Assembly (NCBI RefSeq): GCF_001298525.1
Contig: NZ_CP012678.1
Coordinates: forward strand, 1,240,001-1,304,000
Direction of reading: 5' to 3'
DNA from: Psychrobacter urativorans
GTDB lineage: Bacteria; Pseudomonadota; Gammaproteobacteria; Pseudomonadales; Moraxellaceae
DNA length: 64,000 nt
The notes beneath the pieces are model-generated. The model saw only the letters and a list, made by a program, of their open reading frames with translations. It did no database searches and had not been told where the DNA came from. Shown here in pieces: positions 18,138 through 28,056 of this stretch (within the stretch, counting starts at the first letter, position 1; every line of letters starts with the position of its first letter). A program made the translations under genes and the position numbers.

Positions 18138-18719
18138 CTAAGGTTTTACCCAATTTACTACGCGCGTTTCCATCTCTTCATCATCCATACCGATTTCAGT
18201 CACGCAGCGCCCTGCCACACCGACATTGGCAGCACGCATTTGTTGCTGAGTTGCCACCGCATCTTTGGTCAATAATAAATGCCAGCTTGGTAGGTTTTGC
18301 CCTTTATACAAGCGCTTATAAGCACAGTGCGACGGTAGCCAAATCATGTTAGGCAGATTATCAATCGTCAGTTGAATACAATCTGGTACGTGCTCTTGGC
18401 GTGTCGCATAATGCCTGCAATAGCCCGTCGCGCAGTCCATAAGCTGACAGGTCACATCGGTATACTCGACCAGACTTTCATCCACGTTGCCATCTTCATC
18501 TTCGTCGATATATTTAATCAAACAACAACTGCCACAGCCATCACATAAAGCTTCCCACTCATTATTAGTCAACTTATCGAGCGTAAAACGCGTCCAGAAT
18601 TGCTCGCGCAACTCGGTCTGGTCCGACTGGATACTGGCTTGACTGTTGCCTTCTGCTTGGGACGCAGTCAACGGGCTTGGCTGAGGCGTACGAGTAGATT
18701 GTAAAAAATTTAAATTCAT
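18138..18719 (-). CDS. ycgN: YcgN-family cysteine cluster protein (UPF0260)
   Basis: 193-residue protein of the YkgJ/YcgN cysteine-cluster group, which probably binds an Fe-S cluster or zinc. The cysteines are arranged as CDGCGSCC near residues 60-67, CQLMDCATGYC near 97-107, and a later CIQL and CAYKR. A Ser/Thr/Gln-rich N-terminal tail of about 45 residues is longer than in the E. coli protein (about 150 residues). It is convergent with the DUF4105 gene, 10 bp away. The biochemical role is unknown. Confidence 0.88.
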   Translation of the reverse strand: MNLNFLQSTRTPQPSPLTASQAEGNSQASIQSDQTELREQFWTRFTLDKLTNNEWEALCDGCGSCCLIKYIDEDEDGNVDESLVEYTDVTCQLMDCATGYCRHYATRQEHVPDCIQLTIDNLPNMIWLPSHCAYKRLYKGQNLPSWHLLLTKDAVATQQQMRAANVGVAGRCVTEIGMDDEEMETRVVNWVKP

Positions 18720-18892
18720 ATATTTTCTTAACGGTAGGCAGATAAATTTGGGTAACGAGCGTTACAGTATTATAGCTGTTTTTGACTAAGTTGGGCGTTA
18801 TGGTAGTACGGGTAAGCAAACTAAGCGTTATAAATAAAGCTAAATCAATAATACTCATGCTAGAAAACTTCAAATATAAAAAGGACAACACT

Positions 18893-19630
18893 ATGTCAAT
18901 TAAGACCTTTGAGCTCATCAGCACCACAGATGACGGCGTTCAGCTTATCAGCTACGTAGCATTACCAGACAATGCTGCAGACGACAAGCCCGTCGCCGGT
19001 ATTTTAGTCGCACCAGAATGGTGGGGCGTAGTCGAGCATCCAAAAAATGTTACCGAACGCTTAGCAAAAGCGGGTTATGCAGCGGTGGCAATGGATATCT
19101 ATGGTGAAGGCAAGCTAACATCAGATGCTGCACAAGCAAATATGTGGATGGAGCAAGTATTAGCCGATCAAAACATGCTGATGTCACGCTGCCGTTTAAT
19201 TCTTAATGATTTCAGTGACCAGCTTGCCGTTGATGGTGACAACTTAGGCGCAATCGGCTTTTGTTTTGGCGGCAAAATCGTTCTCGATATGGCGCGAGAA
19301 GGCATGCCATTAAAAGCAGTGGCTACTTTCCACGGCAATCCATCACCTAAGCAGCCTGCCGATGAGAAATTCACTGCTAAGGTATTGGTCGCTCATGGGC
19401 GTGATGACTCGATGGTATCAATGGATGCGATAGAAGGTCTAAAATCAGAGCTAGATGCTGCCGATGTCGACTACACTATTGATGTTTATGATGGTGCTAA
19501 GCACGGTTTTACCAACCCACAAGCAGATGAGCGCGCAGCCAAAAACGGCGTAGATTTGGGCTATAACCAAGCCGCCGCCAAGCAAAGTTGGGAAAACATG
19601 CTTGAGTTTATGAAAGAGAATTTAGGCTAA
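18893..19630 (+). CDS. dienelactone hydrolase family protein
   Basis: Cytoplasmic alpha/beta hydrolase of 245 residues. The start at 18893 is preferred over an upstream in-frame start at 18782, because AAAAGGAC lies at proper spacing and MSIKTFELIS matches the family N-terminus. The dienelactone hydrolase triad is present: Cys124 in GFCFGGK, Asp171 or 172 after LVAHGRDD, and His204 in GAKHGF. Members hydrolyse dienelactone in chloroaromatic breakdown, but most chromosomal copies have an unknown ester or lactone substrate. No catabolic genes lie nearby. Confidence 0.88.
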   Translation: MSIKTFELISTTDDGVQLISYVALPDNAADDKPVAGILVAPEWWGVVEHPKNVTERLAKAGYAAVAMDIYGEGKLTSDAAQANMWMEQVLADQNMLMSRCRLILNDFSDQLAVDGDNLGAIGFCFGGKIVLDMAREGMPLKAVATFHGNPSPKQPADEKFTAKVLVAHGRDDSMVSMDAIEGLKSELDAADVDYTIDVYDGAKHGFTNPQADERAAKNGVDLGYNQAAAKQSWENMLEFMKENLG

Positions 19631-19716
19631 TTACAGGCTATATTTTTAAATCTAAACTCAGGTTTTGGTTAAAAATGACAAATAGTTATCACCATTCGCC
19701 GTTACGAAAAACTGAT

Positions 19717-19748
19717 AGCAGAGTAAGCATGTCTTACTCTGCTTTTTT
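19717..19748 (+). terminator. terminator after the dienelactone hydrolase gene
   Basis: AGCAGAGTAAG pairs with CTTACTCTGCT around CATGT and is followed by six T. It is a textbook rho-independent terminator about 87 bp after the stop. Confidence 0.93.
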
Positions 19749-19918
19749 ATGTCTGTATGGAAATTCATTACTATTATTAAACCGCTACAAAAGCTTACTA
19801 GCCGTAGGGAATTGAAACGCTAATATATAATGAGAATAACTGCTTAATCATTATCTAACTTAATAAATCAGCAACTCTCTAACCTAATCACTCTCTAAAC
19901 GATAATAAGGTAGAAGCT

Positions 19919-20710
19919 ATGAAAACCATTCAAGAATTATATGACTTTACCGATAAGACGATCATTATTAGCGGTGCAGCAGGCGCTATCGGTAGCGAGG
20001 CAGCACGCTTTTTAAGCTCACTCGGCGGTAATATTGTTCTCGCTGATTTAAATGAAGACAAAGTGAAGCAAATTGCGGTGGATATCGAAAAAGAAACAGG
20101 TAATGCCACCTTAGGCATGAAAACTGACTTTACCGATGAGACTCAAATTGAAGCCTTGGTCACTGCCACGATAGAAAAATTTGGCAACATATCTGCGGTA
20201 GTGAATAACGTTGGTTGGGGCGCGAATACCCCATTATGGGAATCTAATACCGAAAAAATGGTTGACGCCTATAAGCTTAATACCTTAGGTGCTTATAATT
20301 TAACCCGTTTATGTATGCCATATTTAAAGAAAGAAAATAATGCTTCTGTGGTATTTTCAGGCTCTATGGTCGGTAATACGCCATCGCCAGAATTTATTGA
20401 ATACAGCACTGCCAAAGCGGGTTTGCTAAATATGGTCAGAAGTATGGCGGTAGCATCAGGACCTGAAGTGCGCTTTAACTCTTTAATTATTGGAACGGTA
20501 GATAATGGCGCCTCATCTGAAGAGGCAGGCTATACTCAAGAAATGATAGATAATGTAGTCAAAGGTATCGTGCTCAAAAGGCGCGGTCTACCAGAAGATA
20601 TCGCTTATGCCATGGCATTTTTACTAAGTGATGCAGCGTCGTGGATTACAGGTACTGAGCTGACCGTCAATGGTGGCGGCGTTTATAAAACTAAAATGCC
20701 TACTTCATAG
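19919..20710 (+). CDS. short-chain dehydrogenase/reductase
   Basis: 263-residue classical SDR. The cofactor loop is SGAAGAIG at about residues 18-25, and Asp43 after the second strand (LADLNED) favours NAD over NADP. The usual NNAG reads NNVG at 96-99. The catalytic Ser149 region and Tyr162-x3-Lys166 (EYSTAKAG) are present, and the C-terminal WITGTELTVNGGG is typical of FabG-like members. The start follows AAGGTAGAAGCT. It is monocistronic between two terminators. The substrate cannot be read from sequence. Confidence 0.88.
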   Translation: MKTIQELYDFTDKTIIISGAAGAIGSEAARFLSSLGGNIVLADLNEDKVKQIAVDIEKETGNATLGMKTDFTDETQIEALVTATIEKFGNISAVVNNVGWGANTPLWESNTEKMVDAYKLNTLGAYNLTRLCMPYLKKENNASVVFSGSMVGNTPSPEFIEYSTAKAGLLNMVRSMAVASGPEVRFNSLIIGTVDNGASSEEAGYTQEMIDNVVKGIVLKRRGLPEDIAYAMAFLLSDAASWITGTELTVNGGGVYKTKMPTS

Positions 20711-20741
20711 TTATGGAAACCCCTAGAAATAGTAACCAATG

Positions 20742-20778
20742 AGCATACGGTAGAATTTATCCTACCGTATGCTTTTTT
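20742..20778 (+). terminator. terminator after the SDR gene
   Basis: AGCATACGGTAG and CTACCGTATGCT form a 12-bp stem with an 8-10 nt loop followed by six T. Confidence 0.93.
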
Positions 20779-20906
20779 ATATCACTATATTTAAAGAGGC
20801 TTATGCGCATACGAGCCTTGAACCTTCTAATGACTCGGTCTGATAAAGTTGTATTTATTGTTAAATAGCGTCATTATCACTCAATGGACGGACAGACTGA
20901 GTGGGG

Positions 20907-23900
20907 ATGATGCTATATTTTTTGATGGGTTCTTTAGGCTGGCTGGCAGTTATCACCTTGCTGGTGATTATGATTGTCCTCTATATTAGGTTGCATCAGC
21001 AACTGGCACAATTGCAACAGGATATGGCGCAGTTAAAAAACGAGCTGAAGCACCAAACGCCTAAGCAACGAAAGGAAAATATAAGCCTTCTTCAACACTC
21101 CTTATCTACTCATTCTGTAGCCGATAGTGCACTCAATAGCTCTACTGTGGGGGGAAATACTTCTTCTATAAATGCTACTACTGTACAAGGTATATTTGAC
21201 GCCAAAGCACCTATTGCAGATACAGTTTCATCGACAGCAAAATCAATGCCGCCACCGCTACCGGTAGATTCTTCAACCCCTAACTTTATATCGACGCCTG
21301 CAACTCAACCCCTCGTGCCTGACAGCCAGTCTTTAGATAATAGAAATAGCATCGCACCGATAGAGCCTGACGAACGCTCATTTCCGATTGTTACCTCGCT
21401 TTTCCACTCAATTCAAAATTGGTTTTTGGGTGGTAATTTGGTGGTGCGGGTTGGGGTATTGGTTTTACTCGTTGGCGTGGTGTTGTTATTACGCTTACTC
21501 AGTGAATATATCGAAATTCCGATTGGTATTAAGTTGTCAGCGATTGGTGTGTCAGGATTGGCACTTGCCGGTTTGGGATTCAAGCTTGTGCCCAAGCGCT
21601 TTGCCTATGGCATCACGTTACAAGGCGCAGGACTGGCAACCGCTTATTTGACCACTTTTTTTGCTTACAGCGTTTATGAAGTGATGAGCAGCTTACCTAG
21701 TTTTATTACTCTTGGCATATTATCAGCAGTCACTGTTGCTTTAGCCGTGCGGCAAAACGCGTTTCCCTTAGCACTATTGGCATTATCAGGTGGCTTTTTT
21801 GCACCGATTTTGACCAGTCAAGATACGGGCAGCTTGACGGCATTGTTTAGCTATTACCTGTTATTAAACGTGACCATTGCCGTTATCGCTCATTATCGCC
21901 CGTGGAAAGTGCTGAATTTATTTGGTGCAGGCGTAACCTTTGGGCTTGCATATTATTGGGGGCTGACTGAAAATTTAACGGTAATAATTGATAATCAACG
22001 CTGGAGCTTGGTATTGCTCGTAGCTCTACATGTGCTGCTATATTTATTTGTGGTCATCCGCTACGCCCAGCAAATCATTGCTTATAACGATGACAATGAA
22101 TACGCTACGGTTAATGCCCTTACCGCCAGCAACAATGAGCAAACTGTTGATAGCAAAAATCAGCATGAAAGCTATGTGTTTCCCATTGATATCGGACTCC
22201 TATTCTCTGTACCCTTATTAGCATTTGGTTTATTTTCGGCGTTACTGCATGATATTAATCACGCTTTAACCATGACTAGCGCGATTTTAGCGGCGGTATA
22301 TTTAGGACTTGGTTGGACGTTTATTCAGCGTAGTCAACGTTATGCGCTAATTACAGAAGGGATGCTGGCATTAGGTTTTGGCTTTTTAGCGTTGGTGATT
22401 CCGTTGGCATTAAATGCAGAATGGATTGCTTTTGGTTGGTCGGTACAAGGACTGGCGCTAGTATGGTTTGGCAGGCGTTCTCTGCGGGCGTGGTCGGTAT
22501 TATTGGGATTGTTGTTGCAGCTGGTAAGTATTGCTATGTTGTCCGATACCTTTGTAATTGCCCTTGATTATTATCCAACACTCGCATTAACGATTTCTGC
22601 CATCAGTGCCATTGCCAGCGTTTTTATTTTACGTGCCAGCAATTCGCCTATTAATAACATAAAAAATTCGCTGATTAATAATACTGATAATCAGCTTTCC
22701 CGCAATCAAGCACTGCCAGATTATGCCAAAGTATTGGGTATCAGCGAAACGGCAGCTCAGCAATGGCTTGCCAGCATCAATAGCCAAAGTGTAGCGTTTA
22801 AAATCATTTGGCAACGTCCCGCTTTAATACGCTTGTTGACGCTAGCCGCGATGGGTTGGCTGCTGTATGTCCTTATCATCGACTTTGATCAATGGTTTGC
22901 TAGTTGGCAATTGGCAACGACGGCGCTGATTGCATTGGCGACATTGACCAGTCTTATCGTTTATTATGCAGTGAATCAATACCGTCCGTGGCGTGAGGTC
23001 AGGCAATTTAGCCATGGTTTGTTGCTATTCTTTTATGCCATGCTGATATTACAATTGCCACAAAAATATGAAGTTGACTATCAATGGACGACCTTTTATT
23101 GGTCAATATTTACAACCTTAGTCATTGGCTGGCTAATGCTTGGGCAATTGTGGTTAAAAACGTGGCATGACAATACTATCAATAGCAATACTACTGCCAA
23201 TAACGACAATCATAACGGTACGGAGTTAAAAAGCTACGATAGTGCCAGCTGGCTTGGCACGGGCATTATCATATTGGCAGAATTGGTGCATTATAAGTTG
23301 CCTGATTCAAAAGGCGTGGTTACTATTCTTGTGCCTATTGCGCTGATGCTGGCTGGTCTGTGGTTAACCTACCGTCAGCAAAGTGACAAACAGACTGGAA
23401 ATTCTTCTTCAGGGCGCACGCTCTACTGGTTTAATTGGCAAAATGCGCTGTTAAATAATGCCAAAATATTTGTACCATTAACCTTGTTCTGGGTAATTTT
23501 TACCAACTTTACTTACGATGGTGTGATTTGGGGATTGCCTTATTTCCCATTATTTAACTTATATGATGTGACGTTATGGCTGGTAGTATTTTACGGACTG
23601 GGCGTGTATTTATTGCGTCAACGTGGCATACAACAGCAAAATCTATTCACCGCCATTCGCAAAAGTGACACGTTATTGATTGTGTTGGCGCTGATTGGTT
23701 TTTGGATAGTTTCTAGTATGCTGGTCAGAACGCTGCACGCCTTTATTGGTACGCCACTATGGATTGGTCATTTGTACGGCAGTACAGGCAACGCATGGGA
23801 CAGCGAGCAAGTGCAAACGGGGCTGACGATTTTATGGACGCTATTGGCATTGGTTGCGACCATTATCGCCAGTCGCTATTGGCAGCGCGCGCTTTGGTTT

Positions 23901-24077
23901 ATGGGCATTGGCTTATTGGGTATTGTGGTGTTAAAACTGGTGTTGGTTGATTTATCACAGACAGAAGCGATTTGGCGAGTAATTTCTTTCCTTGGTGCAG
24001 GCAGTTTGATTTTATTGATTGGTTATTTAGCCCCCTTACCGCCAACACGTGATGAGACTGTAAAACAGGCTGAATAA
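20907..24077 (+). CDS. DUF2339 multi-pass membrane protein
   Basis: Very large inner-membrane protein (about 1,056 residues) with one N-terminal helix and a short coiled coil (residues 30-55, LHQQLAQLQQDMAQLKNELK). A Ser/Thr/Pro-rich linker to about 155 follows, then some 24-28 hydrophobic segments. The order and the entry motif (NWFLGGNLVVRVGVLVLLVGVVLLLR) are those of DUF2339 proteins, whose function is unknown. The start is uncertain: ATG at 20907 or 20910 both lie close behind GTGGGG, and a GTG at 20901 is also possible. Hydrophilic Asn-rich loops interrupt the helices at about 390-410, 585-600 and 760-780. It stands alone between terminators. Confidence 0.85.
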   Translation: MMLYFLMGSLGWLAVITLLVIMIVLYIRLHQQLAQLQQDMAQLKNELKHQTPKQRKENISLLQHSLSTHSVADSALNSSTVGGNTSSINATTVQGIFDAKAPIADTVSSTAKSMPPPLPVDSSTPNFISTPATQPLVPDSQSLDNRNSIAPIEPDERSFPIVTSLFHSIQNWFLGGNLVVRVGVLVLLVGVVLLLRLLSEYIEIPIGIKLSAIGVSGLALAGLGFKLVPKRFAYGITLQGAGLATAYLTTFFAYSVYEVMSSLPSFITLGILSAVTVALAVRQNAFPLALLALSGGFFAPILTSQDTGSLTALFSYYLLLNVTIAVIAHYRPWKVLNLFGAGVTFGLAYYWGLTENLTVIIDNQRWSLVLLVALHVLLYLFVVIRYAQQIIAYNDDNEYATVNALTASNNEQTVDSKNQHESYVFPIDIGLLFSVPLLAFGLFSALLHDINHALTMTSAILAAVYLGLGWTFIQRSQRYALITEGMLALGFGFLALVIPLALNAEWIAFGWSVQGLALVWFGRRSLRAWSVLLGLLLQLVSIAMLSDTFVIALDYYPTLALTISAISAIASVFILRASNSPINNIKNSLINNTDNQLSRNQALPDYAKVLGISETAAQQWLASINSQSVAFKIIWQRPALIRLLTLAAMGWLLYVLIIDFDQWFASWQLATTALIALATLTSLIVYYAVNQYRPWREVRQFSHGLLLFFYAMLILQLPQKYEVDYQWTTFYWSIFTTLVIGWLMLGQLWLKTWHDNTINSNTTANNDNHNGTELKSYDSASWLGTGIIILAELVHYKLPDSKGVVTILVPIALMLAGLWLTYRQQSDKQTGNSSSGRTLYWFNWQNALLNNAKIFVPLTLFWVIFTNFTYDGVIWGLPYFPLFNLYDVTLWLVVFYGLGVYLLRQRGIQQQNLFTAIRKSDTLLIVLALIGFWIVSSMLVRTLHAFIGTPLWIGHLYGSTGNAWDSEQVQTGLTILWTLLALVATIIASRYWQRALWFMGIGLLGIVVLKLVLVDLSQTEAIWRVISFLGAGSLILLIGYLAPLPPTRDETVKQAE

Positions 24078-24259
24078 TCATTTCTCATGAATACAAATCT
24101 AAATGGTAGCGTGAACACTTTTTAGCATCCTTACTTTTTAACATCAGTACATGGCTTATGTAGTAAACTGAACGTCATTGCTTAAAGCGACGCATTGTTA
24201 CTTTAAGCACTCTATTTTATCAATAATTAAGTTTTATGAATAAAAGGTTGTAACAGCAA

Positions 24260-25216
24260 ATGGATACGAGAGCGAATATTCAGTGGTTCCCCGGACACAT
24301 GAACAAAGCGCGAAATGAAGTCAAAGAAATCATGCCACAAATGGACGTGATTATCGAAGTGCTCGATGCGCGCATTCCTTATAGCAGCGAAAATCCGATG
24401 GTCGCCACCCTGCGCGGTGACAAGCCGGTGATTAAAATCTTAAATAAAGCCGACCTTGCCGATCCTGAGATGACGCAAGCATGGATGGATTGTTTTGAGC
24501 AGGAAGATGGCGTCAAAGCACTGGCTTTTGATGACAATAAAGCGGCAGATGTACACCGTATTATTGAGCTGTGTAAAAAACTAATGCCCAATAAAGCTGA
24601 AACAGGCAGACAAATTAAAGCCATGATTTTGGGTATTCCAAACGTCGGTAAATCAACGTTGATTAATACTTTAGCTGGTCGCGCCGTTGCCAGAACGGGC
24701 AACGAGCCTGCGGTCACCAAGTCGCAGCAGCTGATTAAACTTGACGGTGGCATCATGCTCTATGACACGCCCGGTATGCTGTGGCCAAAAGTAGAAAACG
24801 CCAATTCAGGTTATCGCTTGGCGGCAACGGGCGGTATTCGTGATACGGCATTTGATTTTGATGATGTTGCTGGTTATACCGCTGAATATCTATTGCAGGC
24901 GTATCCTGAGCTGTTAAAAGAGCGTTATAAAATTGAAGAACTGCCTAAGACGGATGGGGCGTTTTTTGAAATCGCAGGGCGCAATCGAGGGTTATTGAAG
25001 AAAGGTGGCATAGTGGATATTTACCGCATGTCAGAAATCCTCGTCAATGAGCTGCGCAGTGGTACGATTGGGCGCATCAGTCTGGAAACCCCTGATATGC
25101 GTGAAGCGGAAGAAGCTGTCGTTGCTGAACAACGTATTGCGCTTGAGGAAAAGAAACTGGCTAAGGAAGAAGAAAAACGCTTACGTCGCTTAAAAACGCG
25201 GAAGAATCGGAAGTAG
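24260..25216 (+). CDS. rbgA: ribosome biogenesis GTPase YlqF/RbgA
   Basis: Circularly permuted GTPase that acts in late assembly of the 50S subunit. The 318 residues show the permuted order: G4 NKAD at residues 62-65, then G1 GIPNVGKST at 125-133, and G3 DTPG at 169-172. QWFPGHMNKA near the N-terminus is the family signature. The C-terminal tail is strongly basic and charged (from about 285), fitting rRNA binding. An unusual accessory gene follows after 34 bp, where a housekeeping neighbour would be expected. Confidence 0.94.
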   Translation: MDTRANIQWFPGHMNKARNEVKEIMPQMDVIIEVLDARIPYSSENPMVATLRGDKPVIKILNKADLADPEMTQAWMDCFEQEDGVKALAFDDNKAADVHRIIELCKKLMPNKAETGRQIKAMILGIPNVGKSTLINTLAGRAVARTGNEPAVTKSQQLIKLDGGIMLYDTPGMLWPKVENANSGYRLAATGGIRDTAFDFDDVAGYTAEYLLQAYPELLKERYKIEELPKTDGAFFEIAGRNRGLLKKGGIVDIYRMSEILVNELRSGTIGRISLETPDMREAEEAVVAEQRIALEEKKLAKEEEKRLRRLKTRKNRK

Positions 25217-25250
25217 GTTTGAGTTTTTATAAATAGTTTTGAGGGTTAAG

Positions 25251-26675
25251 ATGACAGATTATAATGAAATGAAAGCCTTAACCTTCGATGATAGAGACGA
25301 GTTTTCACGTAAGCCAATCGCTGAAAAAATCATTAAATTATTGGACTCAGATATTAATGTCTCACCTCTAATCATTGATGGTAAATGGGGTACAGGTAAA
25401 ACTGAATTTTGCTTTAAACTCAAAAACCTTATTGAATCAGAGAACTCCAATGAATATAAAGTTGGCTATGTTAATGCTTTTCAAGCTGACCATGCCAATG
25501 AGCCACTGTTAACACTGATTGCAGAAGTGGCTGGCTTCTATGGTGAGAACAATGACAAACGTCAAAGTTTTATCGCCAGCGCCATCCCTTATCTACGTTT
25601 AGTGACGGGTTTAGGGATTAAAGCTACACTGAGTTTTGCATTTGGTAGATATGCTGCTGATATTCCTGACGAACTCGCAGATGGTATTGATGAAATAAAA
25701 GAAGGTTCTAAGTCTCTTATTGACCAATCTCTTGAATCATTAATAAAAGACCAAGTCGAAGCTGAAAAAAATCTAGCTACATTAAGAGACGCATTAACTG
25801 ATATTGCATCTACTAATCCCATCATCTTACTGATTGATGAACTTGACCGTTGCCGTCCTGATTTTGCAGTCATGATGTTAGAGACCATTAAGCATGTTTT
25901 CGACGTTAAAAATGTGCAAATTATTTTGGTCACTAATGTGGAACAACTAAAGGCTACTATCAAGCATAGCTATGGTAGCGAAACCAATTCGCACGATTAT
26001 TTATATAAGTTTTTTAAATATCAAATTAATTTGCCAACCGTCAGTAAAGATGAAGCTAACGGTAATACTGAAAATAATATCACTTATTTTCATTCTGCTG
26101 TTCAGGTGAGTAAAGTAATACCAGAAGATTTTAAGAATAGCAGTTATATTTATGACATTGCTAAATTTACCGAGATTAAGCATTTATCATTAAGAAATAT
26201 CGAACAGATTGTTCGTTGTATTGAAACGCTTATTATATTTGAAGATAACTCGAAAAGTAGAAATCCAGAGGTAGAGCAGCTTTTAATAGTATTTTTATCA
26301 TTTGTATATATTGCTAACAAAAATTTATTTGAGCAAATTCGTGATAATAGTATACAAGCATCAGATATCTTAGGCTTTAGTTCTTGCGAAGATATTAATT
26401 TACCAAGTGATAATAGTATTTTAGAGCAATACCCGACAAAATTTCTTATTCTTTTAATACTCCATAACCTTACAGAAGATAGATTTATTCGGACTTCAAA
26501 CTATGAGGGTAATATGGATTATGAATCTAGCAGGTTAATAGAACTTATACTAAATAAATTCAATTTTACGCATGAAGTGAATTTCTCTTCTTACCATGTA
26601 ATAGAATCAAGTTATATTTACAAATATATAGATCATACTATAAATAACTTACTACTCTTTGATATTGTTAAATAG
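25251..26675 (+). CDS. KAP-family P-loop NTPase
   Basis: 474-residue STAND-like NTPase of the KAP family (named for Kidins220/ARMS and the phage-exclusion protein PifA). The start at 25251 follows GAGG. Walker A is GKWGTGKT at 44-51. Walker B with its family extension is IILLIDELDRCRPD at 191-204, and LVTNVEQL follows near 226-233. Between the two lies a hydrophobic stretch (about 108-137), where KAP proteins usually insert membrane helices, and a charged helix (145-185). The C-terminal half (about 270-474) is helical, Asn/Ile-rich and unrecognised. Base use is clearly more AT-rich than rbgA and mutY on either side, suggesting transfer. There is no companion gene. Membrane or defence role is inferred only. 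Confidence 0.85.
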   Translation: MTDYNEMKALTFDDRDEFSRKPIAEKIIKLLDSDINVSPLIIDGKWGTGKTEFCFKLKNLIESENSNEYKVGYVNAFQADHANEPLLTLIAEVAGFYGENNDKRQSFIASAIPYLRLVTGLGIKATLSFAFGRYAADIPDELADGIDEIKEGSKSLIDQSLESLIKDQVEAEKNLATLRDALTDIASTNPIILLIDELDRCRPDFAVMMLETIKHVFDVKNVQIILVTNVEQLKATIKHSYGSETNSHDYLYKFFKYQINLPTVSKDEANGNTENNITYFHSAVQVSKVIPEDFKNSSYIYDIAKFTEIKHLSLRNIEQIVRCIETLIIFEDNSKSRNPEVEQLLIVFLSFVYIANKNLFEQIRDNSIQASDILGFSSCEDINLPSDNSILEQYPTKFLILLILHNLTEDRFIRTSNYEGNMDYESSRLIELILNKFNFTHEVNFSSYHVIESSYIYKYIDHTINNLLLFDIVK

Positions 26676-26714
26676 CCCATATATAAGGCAGCTACTAAAC
26701 AATATCATAATAAA

Positions 26715-27956
26715 ATGACTGATAATAATATTGCTTTTACACAGACCAAAGACCATCTTGACACCTTCGCCCCGCGCCTACTCGACTGGTTCGCTATCAA
26801 CGGTCGTCACGACCTACCATGGCAACAGCACCTGACCGACACGCCCAATCCTTATATCGTTTGGCTATCTGAAGTCATGCTACAACAAACGCAAGTCACT
26901 ACTGTGCTGCCTTATTTCGCGCGCTTTATGGACAGCTTTCCGACAGTGCAAGATTTAGCTACAGCAGAATGGAATACGGTCGCGGAGCATTGGGCGGGGC
27001 TAGGTTATTATGCGCGTGCGCGGAATTTGCATAAGGGCGCAAAGCAATTGGTTGCCGTGATTAATGAGACTGGCGATTTTCCGCAAACTTTGGCAGGCTG
27101 GGAAGCCATTGCAGGTGTGGGACCTTCGACCGCAGGCGCGATTATGGCGATGGGCTTGCACCGTTATGGCGTCATTTGTGATGGCAATGTTAAACGAGTA
27201 TTGACACGCTGGGCAGCTATTGAGGGCGATATCACCAAGTCCGCAACCACTAAAGAGCTGTGGGCATTGGCGGAGCGTTTAACGCCAATAGAGAATTCCG
27301 GATTGTTCGCCCAAGCAATGATGGATATGGGCGCAACCTTATGTACAAGGCGCAAACCTGCTTGCCCGTTATGTCCACTCCAAAACGATTGCCTAGCGCA
27401 TGCGCAAAATCGCGAAGAAGACTATCCAGTAAAAGCCAAGAAGCAGCCCAAACCTAGTAAATTTAGTAATGCGCTGCTGATTCAAAATGTAGATGGCGAG
27501 ATATTATGGTTACAACGCCCTGATAGTGGTATTTGGGGCGGACTTTGGAGCTTACCGCTAGAGTTTATCGAAAAAGTCAGCGATAACGTTAAGGGTAAAA
27601 CCACCACTAAACAGACAGACATTCTTGATGAAAAACCTTTAGAAGTAGCAAGTAACGAAAAGGTTTACGAAGCCGAATTTACGACCGCTGAGCAAATTAT
27701 TAATGCATGGCTGAATAAGAATAACTTGGTCGCAACACCCATCAATAAAACCTTGTTAGATGATGCACCGATTAAACATTCATTGACCCATTTTCATTGG
27801 TATTTAACCCCGCAATCATTGATCTTGAATAATGAGCAATCGCAAGCATTGACCGAAGCCTTACAAGCGGCGGAGATTAATATCAATTGGTTAAACGCTG
27901 CTGATGCGCAGGCAACCCTTGGATTACCACGAGCGATGGTTAAGATTTTAGAATAA
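26715..27956 (+). CDS. mutY: A/G-specific adenine DNA glycosylase
   Basis: Base-excision repair enzyme that removes adenine opposite 8-oxoguanine. The HhH-GPD core spans about residues 25-205. Catalytic Glu53 lies in SEVMLQQTQ, and the HhH motif GVGPSTAGAI precedes Asp156. The [4Fe-4S] cluster is C210-x6-C217-x2-C220-x5-C226. A C-terminal NUDIX-like domain recognising 8-oxoG runs from about 250. At 413 residues it is longer than E. coli MutY (350), through a linker near 290-315. It starts only 39 bp after the KAP gene and has no clear ribosome binding site (ATAATAAA before the ATG), so coupling to or disturbance by the inserted gene is possible. Confidence 0.95.
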   Translation: MTDNNIAFTQTKDHLDTFAPRLLDWFAINGRHDLPWQQHLTDTPNPYIVWLSEVMLQQTQVTTVLPYFARFMDSFPTVQDLATAEWNTVAEHWAGLGYYARARNLHKGAKQLVAVINETGDFPQTLAGWEAIAGVGPSTAGAIMAMGLHRYGVICDGNVKRVLTRWAAIEGDITKSATTKELWALAERLTPIENSGLFAQAMMDMGATLCTRRKPACPLCPLQNDCLAHAQNREEDYPVKAKKQPKPSKFSNALLIQNVDGEILWLQRPDSGIWGGLWSLPLEFIEKVSDNVKGKTTTKQTDILDEKPLEVASNEKVYEAEFTTAEQIINAWLNKNNLVATPINKTLLDDAPIKHSLTHFHWYLTPQSLILNNEQSQALTEALQAAEININWLNAADAQATLGLPRAMVKILE

Positions 27957-27996
27957 GCCTTTATACTCAACCGCTTAAAAAATTGATAAAAGACAT

Positions 27997-28033
27997 AAAA
28001 AAAGCGACTCAAAATATATATGAGTCGCTTTTT
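27997..28033. terminator. bidirectional terminator between mutY and tesB
   Basis: AAAAAAAGCGACTC pairs with GAGTCGCTTTTT around an AT-rich loop of 11 nt. The two genes converge here, and both strands end in T tracts. Confidence 0.92.
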
Positions 28034-28056
28034 CTTTATCTATAACAGTATAGTAA

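Noticed and set aside
18782..18892. Upstream start for the dienelactone hydrolase family protein
   Set aside because: The ATG at 18893 has a proper AAAAGGAC site and matches the family N-terminus.
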